Source: Eubacterium sp. AM49-13BH (GTDB lineage Bacteria; Bacillota; Clostridia; Lachnospirales; Lachnospiraceae). Taken from it: a DNA stretch of 64,000 nucleotides. A program made the translations under genes and the position numbers. The stretch is from the NCBI RefSeq assembly GCF_003464165.1, contig NZ_QSEK01000004.1, positions 42,169-106,168 of the forward strand, written 5' to 3'. The notes below the pieces were generated by a model, which was given only the letters and a program-made list of their open reading frames with translations, was not told the origin of the DNA and did not search any database. How positions within the stretch are numbered: the first letter of the stretch is position 1; the number at the start of each line of letters is the position of its first letter. Of this stretch, positions 24,716-34,454 are shown in pieces.

Positions 24716-26823
24716 CTATACCTCGAATAATAATTCGCTGTAGCTTGGGAATGGCCAGAATTCCTTATCTACTATCATCTCGGCTTTATCTACTGGAGCT
24801 CTTAATTCGTCCATTGCAACCTTTACTGTATCTCTGAAGTATTCAGCCTGTGCTTTTCCTTCAAATGTAGCTGCTGTAGCAACTGTCTCTGCAAGCTTAG
24901 CTGAAGCTGCCTCATTTCCTTTAAGTAACCAGATACTTCTGTAAGGATGTCTGCCTGGACTGAAGCGTCAGCGCCAGCTTCTTTAACTGAAAGTACTGAG
25001 TTAGCAAGCTCTGTTGTGTATGAGATAACGGCAGGAATGATTTCCTTGCCAGCCATATCTATCATTGTCTTAGCTTCGATGTTGATTGCCTTAGAGTAAG
25101 CTTCGTACTTAATCTCAGCTCTTGACTTTAATTCAGCTTCTGTGAATACACCAAATCCTTCAAACATCTTAACTGTTTCAGGCTTAACAAGTGAACCAAC
25201 AGCCTCAACCATAGATTTGATATTTGGAAGTCCTCTTCTTTCAGCTTCCGCTACCCATTCATCTGAGTAACCATTACCATTGAATACAACTCTGTGATGG
25301 TCTGTGAAGAGTTTCTTAATCATATCATGGACAGCCATCTGCATATCTTCAGAACCCTCTAATTCATCAGCGATTTCCTTAAAGCTTTCTGCAACGATTG
25401 TATTAAGAACAACATTTGCAGGAGCGATAGAATCTGAAGAACCAACCATACGGAATTCAAACTTGTTACCTGTGAATGCGAATGGAGATGTTCTGTTTCT
25501 ATCTGTAGCATCCTTGTTAAGGTCTGGAAGAGTAGAAGCACCAGTCTTTAACTTACCCTTCTGGATAGAGCTTGTAGCATCACCCTTATCGATTAACTGC
25601 ATAACTACATCTTCAAGCTGCTCGCCAAGGAACATAGAGATGATAGCTGGAGGTGCTTCATTAGCTCCAAGTCTGTGATCGTTACCAACATCAGATGCAG
25701 ACTCACGAAGAAGGTCAGCATGTTTATCAACAGCCTTCATAATTGCACCAAGTACAAGAAGGAACTGGAAGTTTTCATGTGGTGTCTTACCTGGGTCAAG
25801 CATGTTAATGCCGTCATCAGTTGTGATAGACCAGTTGTTATGCTTACCAGAACCGTTAACACCTGCAAATGGCTTCTCATGGAGAAGGCATACAAGACCG
25901 TGTCTGTAAGCAACCTTCTTCATAACTTCCATCATAAGCTGGTTGTTATCTGTAGCAATATTGCACTGTGCATAGATAGGAGCTAACTCATGCTGTGCAG
26001 GAGCAACTTCGTTATGCTGTGTCTTAGCAGATACACCGAGCTTCCATAATTCTTCATTAATATCTTTCATGAAAGCGGCAATTCTTTCACGGATAGAACC
26101 AAAGTAGTGATCATCAAGTTCCTGACCCTTAGGAGGCATAGCTCCGAATAAAGTACGGCCAGAGAAGATAAGATCCTTTCTCTGTAAATATTTCTCTCTG
26201 TCTACAATGAAGTATTCCTGTTCAGCACCTACAGAAGGAGTAACTTTCTTAGATGTTGTATTACCCATAAGCCTTAAAATACGAAGAGCCTGCTCGTTGA
26301 TGGCATCCATTGAACGAAGTAATGGAGTTTTCTGGTCAAGAGCCTCACCTGTGTAAGAGCAGAATGCTGTAGGAATACAAAGAGTAGCACCCTGAGCACC
26401 TTCGCGTACAAATGCAGGAGATGTACAATCCCATGCTGTATATCCTCTGGCCTCGAATGTTGCACGAAGACCACCTGAAGGGAATGATGAAGCATCAGGT
26501 TCGCCCTTAATCAATTCTTTACCTGAGAATTCCATAAGCACCTTTCCATCTGACTTAGGTGCTGATATAAATGAATCATGTTTCTCGGCAGTAGTTCCTG
26601 TTAAAGGCTGGAACCAATGTGTGTAATGAGTTGCACCTTTCTCGATAGCCCAGTCCTTCATAGCATTAGCGATAACATCAGCATCTGCTAAAGATAACTC
26701 CTGCACACCTTCCATTGTTAATTTAAGGTTTTTGTAAACGTTCTTTGGTAAACGCTCTTTCATAACTGTGTCATTAAACACATTCTCGCCGAAGATGTCA
26801 GCTACATTGAATCTTTCACTCAT
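24716..26823 (-). CDS. glnN: Glutamine synthetase type III (frameshifted near the 3' end)
   Basis: A large GSIII-type enzyme that makes glutamine from glutamate, ammonia and ATP. It starts [17 protein letters not shown] and carries family blocks [59 protein letters not shown] and [16 protein letters not shown]. The in-frame reading after GYLKE becomes nonsense to 24823. Adding one A in the run at about 24914-24920 restores a normal C-terminus through [28 protein letters not shown], stopping at 24716. So the real gene encodes about 700 residues. A hairpin leader lies upstream and a strong terminator downstream. Confidence 0.93.
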
Positions 26824-26867
26824 AACTTCCTCATCCTTCCTTTTCTTATCTTTTTATTAGTAAAACT

Positions 26868-26955
26868 AAAAAATGGCGTCCAAGTATATACTTATACAAA
26901 TATATAAATGGAACGCCTTTGTTCTACCTTATTTAATTAGCGACAGCCTGCTGTC
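26868..26955 (-). promoter_or_regulatory. Two-hairpin leader with attenuator-like terminator ahead of glnN
   Basis: Read on the minus strand: a GACAG-CAGG-CTGTC hairpin (26955-26942), then a GGCGTTCCA (26917-26909) / TGGACGCC (26882-26875) stem followed by six T (26873-26868), about 45 bp before the glnN start. A terminator inside a leader suggests antitermination control. GSIII genes in clostridia are known to be regulated by ANTAR-type antiterminators, but I cannot confirm the ANTAR loop consensus. Confidence 0.5.
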
Positions 26956-27050
26956 TTTAAATAAAATAACTCATATTATATAAATTTGCAAGTGCTTTTT
27001 TAAAATTATTTAAAAAATTAAGCCTGCATGAAATATGAGTGTTAAAATGC

Positions 27051-27971
27051 CTATTCTGAAGCGGATACAGATGCTTCAGAAGATGTCCCATTATCTAACT
27101 TAGATTCTCCAACATATGTACCGGATACAATAACACGCTGCTTAGAATCGTCTGTACAGGTTGAAAATGTGACAACCTGTGTTGCGTTGGAAACATCGAC
27201 ACCAGTGTCATATAGAGATTCGGCCTTAACGACTTTAGCGTATTCGCGAAGTCCTGTTAAATTACTGAAGTTAAAAGTAAATGTATTACTTACCGGGTCA
27301 GTAACATATACTGTGAAAATCTTGTATTTACGGATTACATCTTCTGTATAAATATAAAAAACATCATTACCTTCTGTCTGGTAGAAACCAGAATTTTTAT
27401 ATCTGGCAAGAGTGCCAAACATGGCTCCGGAGCCCATATTGTGTCCATAGATAAGAACATGGCTGGCATTAAGACCATCCTTGATTCTGTAATCAACGAA
27501 CAGGCATCCGTTGCGATTGTATGTCTTATCAAATGTATGAGTAAGATAAAAGTCATTATCGGTTGTCTGGGCAACAGGAAGCCTTATATCAACCGATGGA
27601 ACATAAAGAAAACCAAGACCATCCGAATTAATGTCAAGCAACGCCTGATGATTGTACACAAATGGAATTGTTACCTCAGGTGCTTCATCATCATCAATTG
27701 TAATATTAACCGGCGTATCGTCAAGGACATCGCCTTCAATATTATTATAAATGTCGTTGCCCTTCTTATATTCAAGAAGGATAGATACAAGCTTGACTGC
27801 TGCAAATACAAAAACGCAGGCACATATGATTAAAATAATACGGCTGATGATGTTAGACTGCTTTTTCTTTTTTTCTTTAGCATCAAAAGCGGCATCCGCT
27901 TCGTCTGGTTCTGTTTCAGGTGAAGCAGATGTTATAAAATCATCATCTTCATCTGTCTTTAAGTTACCCAT
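27051..27971 (-). CDS. srtB: Class B sortase
   Basis: A 306-residue membrane-anchored transpeptidase. Residues 41-66 form an N-terminal transmembrane helix after a charged cytoplasmic segment. The catalytic triad is visible: H177 (LIYGHNM), C272 (VTFSTCT) and R279 (SKQRVIV). Spacing and the YGHNM/TFSTCT motifs fit class B. The start is taken as ATG 27971 with GGAGA 6 bp upstream, not the TTG four codons earlier. No LPXTG/NPQTN-type substrate is adjacent, so it probably serves surface proteins encoded elsewhere. Confidence 0.88.
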   Translation of the reverse strand: MGNLKTDEDDDFITSASPETEPDEADAAFDAKEKKKKQSNIISRIILIICACVFVFAAVKLVSILLEYKKGNDIYNNIEGDVLDDTPVNITIDDDEAPEVTIPFVYNHQALLDINSDGLGFLYVPSVDIRLPVAQTTDNDFYLTHTFDKTYNRNGCLFVDYRIKDGLNASHVLIYGHNMGSGAMFGTLARYKNSGFYQTEGNDVFYIYTEDVIRKYKIFTVYVTDPVSNTFTFNFSNLTGLREYAKVVKAESLYDTGVDVSNATQVVTFSTCTDDSKQRVIVSGTYVGESKLDNGTSSEASVSASE

Positions 27972-27989
27972 AATAATCTCCAATCATCA

Positions 27990-28852
27990 TCAAGCTTTTC
28001 CTGCTGAACCGAAAAGATTAATCTTCTCACGAACAGTTTCTTTAATTGCTTCACAGCCTGGAGCCAGAAGCTTTCTAGGATCAAATCCCTTTCCTTCAAG
28101 GTCTTTGCCTGCTTCAATATATTTTCTTGTTGCATCAGCAAATGAAAGCTGGCACTCTGTATTAACATTTATCTTAGAAACTCCAAGAGAGATTGCCTTC
28201 TGAATCATATCTGCAGGAATACCTGTACCACCATGAAGAACTAATGGCATATCACCAATCTTTTCTTTAACAGCTGCAAGAGTCTCAAAGCTTAATCCTG
28301 GCCAGTTAGCTGGATACTTTCCATGTATATTACCGATACCTGCTGCAAGCATGTCTACACCAAGATCTGCAATAGATTTACATTCATCAGGGTCTGCACA
28401 TTCACCCATTCCGATAACACCATCTTCTTCGCCACCTATTGAACCAACTTCTGCCTCAATAGAAAGACCAAGATTGTGAGCTACATTAACAAGCTCTGTT
28501 GTCTTCTTGATATTCTCATCAATTGGATAATGAGAACCGTCAAACATAATAGATGTGAAGCCTGCTTTGATACATTTGTAGCATCCTTCGTATGTTCCGT
28601 GGTCAAGATGAAGAGCAACAGGAACAGTGATTCCAAGAGACTTGTCCATAGCCTTAACCATGGCTGCAACAGTCTCGAAGCCTGTCATATACTTACCAGC
28701 ACCCTCAGATACACCAAGGATTACAGGAGCATTCATCTCCTGTGCAGTAAGGAGAATAGACTTAGTCCATTCAAGATTATTGATGTTGAACTGTCCGACA
28801 GCATATTGCCGGCAAGAGCTTTGTCTAACATTTCTTTAGCTGAAACTAACAT
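27990..28852 (-). CDS. fba: Class II fructose-1,6-bisphosphate aldolase (frameshifted near the 5' end)
   Basis: A zinc-dependent glycolytic aldolase interconverting fructose-1,6-bisphosphate with DHAP and G3P. Zinc and substrate motifs: ALHLDHGTYEG, SIMFDGSHYPIDEN, EAEVGSIGGEED, NIHGKYPANWPGL, LVLHGGTGIP and KINVNTE. The uninterrupted frame starts only at 28736. Upstream, ATG 28852 with GGAGG reads MLVSAKEMLDKALAG and then needs one extra A at about 28806 to continue KYAVGQFNINNLEWTKSILLTAQEMNAP. The full length is about 288 residues, normal for the family. The break looks like a sequencing deletion. Confidence 0.93.
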
Positions 28853-29011
28853 ATTTCTTTACCTCCATTGCACGATTTTGCATAACAACATTATATCTCA
28901 TATCATTAAAAATGAAAAGGAATATTTATATGATATTTATGTGTTAATACAAAGAAATATGATGTATAATCATGTATGTCTTAAGAAAATATCTAAAGAG
29001 AGGAGACATGT

Positions 29012-29368
29012 ATGGGTTATTTAACATTTTTTATCAACAGGGTAGCTCTCGAAACTCAGACAGCAATGGATTCCTATAATAGTGAAGACCATGCTGGCAC
29101 AAGCTATCTGCCATTTATTGGATTCATGCTTTTTCTTGCAGGAATTGTTGTAATTATTGTCGGACTTGCAACATATCTTACGGCAAAACATAATTTTAAC
29201 ATATTCTTTGATGCAAGAGATGTCAGAATGACATATGATGAACAGATTATGCCTGATGATGAAAAAGCCAGACTTAATAATGAAAAACTTGCTAAAGATA
29301 AGAAAAAGGGAAAGATAATAATTATAATAGGAGTGGTTTTAGTTATAGCATCATTCGTCGTATTATAA
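29012..29368 (+). CDS. Small two-helix membrane protein
   Basis: A 118-residue protein with two transmembrane helices, at about 35-55 (IGFMLFLAGIVVIIVGLATYL) and at the C-terminus (IIIIIGVVLVIASFVVL). The stretch between them is charged (ARDVRMTYDEQIMPDDEKARLNNEKLAKDKKKGK). GAGAGGAG precedes the ATG. I recognise no family. It is followed by a strong hairpin and stands alone. Confidence 0.6.
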   Translation: MGYLTFFINRVALETQTAMDSYNSEDHAGTSYLPFIGFMLFLAGIVVIIVGLATYLTAKHNFNIFFDARDVRMTYDEQIMPDDEKARLNNEKLAKDKKKGKIIIIIGVVLVIASFVVL

Positions 29369-29387
29369 TTATATGCAGGATAAAAAA

Positions 29388-29414
29388 CACCGTCTGCCGG
29401 AGTAGCAGACGGTG
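29388..29414. terminator. Strong hairpin, terminator-like on the minus strand
   Basis: A perfect 10-bp stem CACCGTCTGC / GCAGACGGTG with a 7-nt loop. The T tract required for termination is only on the minus strand (A run at 29382-29387), yet both flanking genes read +. It may act as a 3' stabilising hairpin or block antisense transcription. Confidence 0.55.
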
Positions 29415-29593
29415 AAAGAGGGAGGAGAGCTGTTTATTAACAACTCGATTTATGAAAAACATATAGTAGAAAATGTCTTGTTCTTATGATTAAATTATAT
29501 TGAACAAAAGTGAAGAAACAATGTGCATAGTGTTAAATCTTATTGAATTAGATATGAACAAAATATGAACGAGTGTGGATTAAGGAGGGGAAT

Positions 29594-30619
29594 ATGCCAA
29601 CAATTTACAAATGCCCTGGGTGTGGTGCTGCTATGGAGTTTGACAGTGTCACACAGAAATTAGGCTGTCCGTCATGTGGAATGCAGATTGATGTGCGGGA
29701 ATATGAACAGAAATATTCACAGAACAGTACACAGGGAGAATATGACAAAGAGATGAAGATGTACCATTGTAATACATGTGGTGCAGAGCTTGTGGCAGAT
29801 GAATATACATCGGCAACATTTTGTTCATTCTGTGGTAATCCGACACTTGTGGAGGACAGACTTAGAGGTGAATTCAAGCCATCAACAATTATACCATTTA
29901 AGATTAACAAGGATAAAGCAGTAGAGATTTACAAAAACTGGTGTAAGAAAGGACCACTCACACCATCTGCTTTATCAAGAAATTCAACAATTGAGAAAAT
30001 AAGCGGACTGTATGTACCTTACTGGCTGTATGATTATTCGGCACAGACTGATATGCATGCTAATGCGGAAAGAGTCAGGACAACAAGAAAAGGTGATACA
30101 GAGTATATATACACAGATCATTTTCAGGTGTTCAGAAATATATCTGCAAAGTTTGAAAAGATTCCGGCTGATGCATCTGAAAAAATGCCTGATGATGCGA
30201 TGGATAAGTTAGAGCCATTTAACTATAACGAATTAACTGCATTTTCAATGCCATATCTGTCAGGATATCTTTCAGAAAGATATAATTATACGGCAGACCA
30301 GATACAGGAGAGAGCTACGAGAAGAGCTGACAAATATATAACAGATATTGCAATGTCAACAATTACCGGTTATTCATCTGTTAATATAATTCACAATGAC
30401 ATAACAATGCGTCCAACAGGAAGCCAGTATGCATTATTTCCGGTATGGGTACTTAATTACAGGTTTAACAAGAAGAATTTCCAGTTCATGCTTAACGGAC
30501 AGACAGGAAAGATAGTTGCTGACAGACCGATAAGCGGAAAGAAAGCATTTGGCTTCGGAGCGGGAATATTCATCGTTACACTTATCATTACTATGTTTGG
30601 AGGGCTTTTGTTCATATGA
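29594..30619 (+). CDS. Zinc-ribbon membrane protein (TFIIB-type ribbon N-terminus)
   Basis: About 341 residues. Two zinc ribbons open the protein: CPGCGAAMEF...CPSCG (residues 7-30) and CNTCGAEL...CSFCGNP (about 57-82). A conserved middle domain (GLYVPYWLYDYSAQTDM, FPVWVLNYRF) follows, then one C-terminal transmembrane helix. This is the family often annotated as TFIIB-type zinc ribbon or primosomal-like membrane protein; its function is not established. ATG 29594 has AAGGAGGGG upstream. It overlaps the TPM-domain gene by 4 bp; the two are common partners and may form a membrane complex. Confidence 0.75.
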   Translation: MPTIYKCPGCGAAMEFDSVTQKLGCPSCGMQIDVREYEQKYSQNSTQGEYDKEMKMYHCNTCGAELVADEYTSATFCSFCGNPTLVEDRLRGEFKPSTIIPFKINKDKAVEIYKNWCKKGPLTPSALSRNSTIEKISGLYVPYWLYDYSAQTDMHANAERVRTTRKGDTEYIYTDHFQVFRNISAKFEKIPADASEKMPDDAMDKLEPFNYNELTAFSMPYLSGYLSERYNYTADQIQERATRRADKYITDIAMSTITGYSSVNIIHNDITMRPTGSQYALFPVWVLNYRFNKKNFQFMLNGQTGKIVADRPISGKKAFGFGAGIFIVTLIITMFGGLLFI

Positions 30620-31380
30620 TGAAGATTAATAAGAAGATAAAGGCTTTCATGAGCATAATTATAGCATGCTTTATGTGTGTGGGAGTGTTGTTAAGTATTA
30701 AGACTGATGTGTATGCAGATTCATCAAAGGAATATGTATATGACAATGCAGGAATTCTTACTTCTGATGAGGTTAGTAAACTAAAGAGCCAGTGCAAGAA
30801 AGCATCTGAGGATTCAGAGTGTGATATAGTTATTATCACAACTAATATAGGACATGATGGCAGTACGATGGACAGTTATCTTAAGAAATTCCTTGATGAT
30901 AACGGATATTCGCAGAATGCCGTAATATATGGTGTTGATATGAAATCAAGAGCCGACAGAATGTATACACAGGGAAAGGCAAAGACTGATATATCACAGG
31001 GTACAATTGACGACATAAGAGAAGCATGTGAGGAGAAGCTTTCGGATAAGGATTATTACAAAGCATTTTCTAAGTATGTCAAGAATATGAATATGTGTAT
31101 GACTACAAGCATAGTCAAGAAACTTACATACAAAATGTGGATAAAGCTTCTCATTGCATCAGGTGTTGCAGTTGCAGCCGTTCTTACAATGATGCATAAT
31201 GCCAAGGCAAGAATGACAGTTAGCAGTACAGAATATACGAAAGACCATAACTTTAAGGTTAATGACAGAAGAGACGTGTTCATTAATACAACAGTTGTTA
31301 CAAGACATATTGAGCGCAACAATAGCAGCGGAAGCAGCGGCGGAGGCGGTGGAAACAGTGGCTCCGGCGGACATTTCTAA
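30616..31380 (+). CDS. TPM-domain (YgcG-like) membrane protein
   Basis: A 254-residue protein with a signal/anchor helix (about 10-30), then a TPM domain starting VYDNAGILTSDEVSKLKSQCKK and including ECDIVIITTNIG (residues 40-170). A second membrane helix lies at about 175-195, and the C-terminus is a low-complexity Ser/Gly tail ending SGGGGGNSGSGGHF. TPM proteins sit on the cell surface side of the membrane; the glycine-rich tail is typical of the YgcG group. It is translationally coupled to the zinc-ribbon gene. Confidence 0.8.
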   Translation: MMKINKKIKAFMSIIIACFMCVGVLLSIKTDVYADSSKEYVYDNAGILTSDEVSKLKSQCKKASEDSECDIVIITTNIGHDGSTMDSYLKKFLDDNGYSQNAVIYGVDMKSRADRMYTQGKAKTDISQGTIDDIREACEEKLSDKDYYKAFSKYVKNMNMCMTTSIVKKLTYKMWIKLLIASGVAVAAVLTMMHNAKARMTVSSTEYTKDHNFKVNDRRDVFINTTVVTRHIERNNSSGSSGGGGGNSGSGGHF

Positions 31381-31386
31381 AAATAT

Positions 31387-31423
31387 AAAGGCGGGTACAG
31401 CAATTAACTGTATCCGCCTTTTT
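31387..31423. terminator. Bidirectional terminator
   Basis: AAGGCGGGTACAG / CTGTATCCGCCTT hairpin with a T run on + and an A run on the other side, between the converging TPM and cyclophilin genes. Confidence 0.8.
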
Positions 31424-31445
31424 GATGTCAATGGATGAACTTTAA

Positions 31446-31964
31446 TTATAACTTATCTGGTTCTGGATATTCCTCTCCAAATGTCTCAACAGTAACAGTC
31501 TTCATAACCTGTGGTTTTCTAGGTCTGTCGCTGTAATCTGTGTCTACGCCTGCAATCTTGTCAAGAACATCTTCACCCTCGATAAGCTTACCAAAAGCAG
31601 CGTAATCTCCGTCAAGATGTGGAGCGTTCTGGTGCATGATAAAGAACTGTGAGCCTGCAGAATCAGGTCTCATAGAACGAGCCATTGAAAGAACACCTCT
31701 TGTATGCTTTAAATCGTTCTTGAATCCGTTAGATGCGAATTCGCCCTTGATAGAGTAGCCAGGACCACCCATACCTGTTCCTTCAGGGTCACCACCCTGA
31801 ATCATAAAACCTGCGATTACTCTGTGGAATATAAGTCCGTCATAGAATCCCTTCTGAACAAGATTAACGAAATTATTAACTGATGTAGGCGCGATTTCCG
31901 GATAAAGCTCAGCTTTCATCACATCGCCGTTTTCCATTGTAAATGTAACTATTGGATTAGCCAT
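31446..31964 (-). CDS. Cyclophilin-type peptidyl-prolyl cis-trans isomerase
   Basis: A 172-residue cyclophilin accelerating proline isomerisation in folding proteins. Active-site blocks: FHRVIAGFMIQGGDP (Phe/His/Arg), GVLSMAR, SAGSQFFIMHQNAPHLDGDYAAFGKL. There is no signal peptide, so it acts in the cytoplasm. The start at 31964 has AGGAGG 6 bp upstream; the longer frame to 32057 carries no site. It is monocistronic and convergent with the TPM gene. Confidence 0.93.
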   Translation of the reverse strand: MANPIVTFTMENGDVMKAELYPEIAPTSVNNFVNLVQKGFYDGLIFHRVIAGFMIQGGDPEGTGMGGPGYSIKGEFASNGFKNDLKHTRGVLSMARSMRPDSAGSQFFIMHQNAPHLDGDYAAFGKLIEGEDVLDKIAGVDTDYSDRPRKPQVMKTVTVETFGEEYPEPDKL

Positions 31965-32092
31965 ATTATTCCTCCTGAAATTCATTAAATTGCCCGCTTG
32001 TCTGCATGAGCAAAATGTGATGTAATTAATTCTAAATACTACAGTATAAAAAGTCAAATTAAAACTTTAGAAACAATTATAAAGAGGCATAT

Positions 32093-32791
32093 ATGAGAAA
32101 ATGTATTGATATGGGCGAAGGCAGAGAAATAATAATTAGTGATAAAGATACGTTAAAACCGGATGGGACGCTGGAGATTCCTGATATAGGGCTTGGAGAA
32201 GCATACCTTGGAAAAGCTTCATATGTTGTATATGATGAGGAAGATATTGATGACGACCTGTTAGATCTTGTATATGCCAGAAAATACAATGAGCCGCTTG
32301 TAATTGCCAGAACGGAGAGATTTATTATACGGGAGATGACAGTGGGGGATTTACCACATTTATACGAATTATATCAGACACTTTCAGACTGCCCGTATGT
32401 TGAACCATTATATGAATATGAGGATGAGAAAGCATTTACAATAAAATACATTGAGAATATGTATGGTTTCTTCGGATACGGTCTGTGGCTTGTGATTGAT
32501 AAGAAAACAGGTGAGCTAGTGGCTAGGGCAGGCATTGAAAACCGCAGCATAGACGGACAGAATTGTCAGGAACTTGGGTATCTTGTGAAAAAAAGCTGGC
32601 AGGGAAAGCATGTGGCATGGGAAGTTATGAACCATATGGTGGATATTGCTAAGGACAGGTTCGGTTTAGAAGAATTGTATATATGCACAATGAAAACAAA
32701 TATCCCGTCCATACAGCTTGCATTGAAACTTGGTTTCACATTGTATGCAGGCGATACAGACGGGATGAATATATATAGAAAATTTCTGTGA
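32093..32791 (+). CDS. GNAT family N-acetyltransferase
   Basis: A 232-residue protein. Residues 75-232 are a GNAT domain: IARTERFIIREMTVGDLPHLYELY, LVIDKKTGELVARAGIENR, ELGYLVKKSWQGKHVAWEVMNHMVDIA (acetyl-CoA loop region) and SIQLALKLGFTLYAG. The first 75 residues (IDMGEGREIIISDKDTLKP to EEDIDDDLLDLVYAR) are acidic and not part of the fold. It resembles RimJ/RimL-type enzymes acting on a protein or small amine; the substrate is unknown. AAGAGG is upstream. Confidence 0.85.
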   Translation: MRKCIDMGEGREIIISDKDTLKPDGTLEIPDIGLGEAYLGKASYVVYDEEDIDDDLLDLVYARKYNEPLVIARTERFIIREMTVGDLPHLYELYQTLSDCPYVEPLYEYEDEKAFTIKYIENMYGFFGYGLWLVIDKKTGELVARAGIENRSIDGQNCQELGYLVKKSWQGKHVAWEVMNHMVDIAKDRFGLEELYICTMKTNIPSIQLALKLGFTLYAGDTDGMNIYRKFL

Positions 32792-32793
32792 TA

Positions 32794-33495
32794 TCAAGGC
32801 TTTTCCATATTGAATACAAATCTTATAAAGTTGGCGGCATTCTCATAGTACTTGGATGTTGATATGATGCCGTAGCAAGGCTGCTTCATATTAAGGTCAC
32901 TGTCTTTGATAACAGGGGCGTTAGAAATATCAACAGCTATAGGAAATGATTCTCCTGATGAATTAGTGTAATAAATAATATAATCAGAAAGTTCGTTGAG
33001 TTCTTCTGTTGAGAACAGGTCTCTTAAATCCCAGAAGAATATATTACCGTCAGTACAGAAATAATCAATATATTCTTTTTCAGATAGATATCCATCAAGA
33101 GTATTGGCTGATGCATAGGTATATATTCTGTTAGCTGTTACATCAGCTTCCTGATCCATTTCTTTTTCTTCAAGTGAAAATGTATATGATATATCAACCT
33201 GTTCTTTTTTTCCGTCAATACCAAGATAATCTGTAAGACCGGTAGTAAGAGCGTCCGTATCATCATCATATCCGGTTATTCTTCCGTCCAGAACTGCTAT
33301 AAAACAGACGGTGTCGTAATTGTTTCTTATAATAGAATAAGTAAGGGAACCTGCAAAAAGAATGGCAAGCAGAATGCCAATAATAGGAATTTTGTAGTAG
33401 CTCCAGATGTATTCAATCTTTCCGGAAAATGTTAAATCTTTTAACTTCTTACGCTGTTCCTTAACTTCATCGTGTATGTTGTTGCCTTTAGCCAT
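32794..33495 (-). CDS. Membrane-anchored protein of unknown function
   Basis: A 233-residue protein: basic cytoplasmic N-terminus, one transmembrane helix at about 36-55 (IIGILLAILFAGSLTYSI), then an extracytoplasmic domain of about 170 residues with many Asp, Tyr and Ser. It converges on the GNAT gene with a 2-bp gap. The layout (short basic head, single helix, soluble outer domain) recurs in Lachnospiraceae; I cannot assign a family. It is divergent from the YesL gene at 33662. Confidence 0.6.
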   Translation of the reverse strand: MAKGNNIHDEVKEQRKKLKDLTFSGKIEYIWSYYKIPIIGILLAILFAGSLTYSIIRNNYDTVCFIAVLDGRITGYDDDTDALTTGLTDYLGIDGKKEQVDISYTFSLEEKEMDQEADVTANRIYTYASANTLDGYLSEKEYIDYFCTDGNIFFWDLRDLFSTEELNELSDYIIYYTNSSGESFPIAVDISNAPVIKDSDLNMKQPCYGIISTSKYYENAANFIRFVFNMEKP

Positions 33496-33661
33496 AAATT
33501 CTCCTTAAATTAATTGTAAGATAGCATACAGTTTAACACAAACATAAACTCAAAAAAACAGCTTTTATAAACATTTAAGAAAAATATTTGAAATTTTCTT
33601 TGATTTTTATGTAAGGTTTTGTATAATCATAGTGTTTAAGCAAAAAAAGGGGTATATAATT

Positions 33662-34333
33662 ATGAATGGATTTGGATTAGATGGTAAATTATTTAAAGGT
33701 CTTACAAAAGCAGGAGATTTTATTATATTAGCAGTTATTACAGTATTATTCTGTGTTCCGGTTATTACAATCGGAGCAGCGGTTACAGCAGCATTTTATT
33801 CAGGAATTAAGCTTGTAAGGGATGAAGAAAGCTATGTATATAAGGATTTCTGGAAATCATTCAAAATGAATTTCGTGCAGGGATTTTTATTAGAGCTTAT
33901 ACATGTTGTAATTGGTTTCCTTCTTTTCATTGATTTAAGAGCCAGTGCCCAGTGGGGATTTGTACAGGGTTCTCAGGCTGGTGTTATATTTGTATTTGTT
34001 GTAGTTGGTGTTATGGCGGTATGGGCAGCAGTTATGTTGTATTCATTTTCGATGCTGTCAAGATATGACAATAATATAATAGTGACATTAAAAAATGCTC
34101 TTATAATAAGTGTACATCATCTTCCACAGACTATTATTATGTTAATAGCTACTGTTGGACTTACATATTTTTCATGTCTTTATTTCACAGCATTTATTGT
34201 GACTATACCATTGATTCTGTATGTTGATTCATATATTTTCTCGAGCATATTCAAACAGCTTGAAAAGGAATCTGTTCCATCAGTACAGGAGGCAGGAACA
34301 GAAGAAGATACTAATGAGAATATAAGCAAATAA
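33662..34333 (+). CDS. YesL/DUF624 family membrane protein
   Basis: A 223-residue protein with about five transmembrane helices. The opening (GLDGKLFKGLTKAGDFIILAVITVLFCVPVITIGAAVTAAFY) is the DUF624 signature, followed by YVYKDFWKSFKMNFVQG. The ATG at 33662 is chosen over one ten codons earlier, since AAAAGGGG lies upstream of it. YesL-type proteins are often found with carbohydrate ABC transporters and two-component systems; here the gene stands alone and ends in a terminator. Confidence 0.85.
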   Translation: MNGFGLDGKLFKGLTKAGDFIILAVITVLFCVPVITIGAAVTAAFYSGIKLVRDEESYVYKDFWKSFKMNFVQGFLLELIHVVIGFLLFIDLRASAQWGFVQGSQAGVIFVFVVVGVMAVWAAVMLYSFSMLSRYDNNIIVTLKNALIISVHHLPQTIIMLIATVGLTYFSCLYFTAFIVTIPLILYVDSYIFSSIFKQLEKESVPSVQEAGTEEDTNENISK

Positions 34334-34343
34334 CTAAAAAGGA

Positions 34344-34376
34344 GGGGCCGCAGACTGGGTAGTTTTCTGCGGCCCC
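34344..34376 (+). terminator. Terminator after yesL-like gene
   Basis: A perfect GGGGCCGCAG / CTGCGGCCCC stem of 10 bp with a 13-nt loop. The trailing T content is modest, but the stem is very stable. Confidence 0.75.
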
Positions 34377-34454
34377 GATTTATATATCTGTAAGGTTATG
34401 GAATACAGATACCGAAAGTTATATACAAAAAGAGATAACAAAATAATATTATAA

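Noticed and set aside
28476..29024. Open frame antisense to the 5' half of the aldolase
   Set aside because: It overlaps a conserved enzyme gene, has no ribosome binding site and no recognisable domain.
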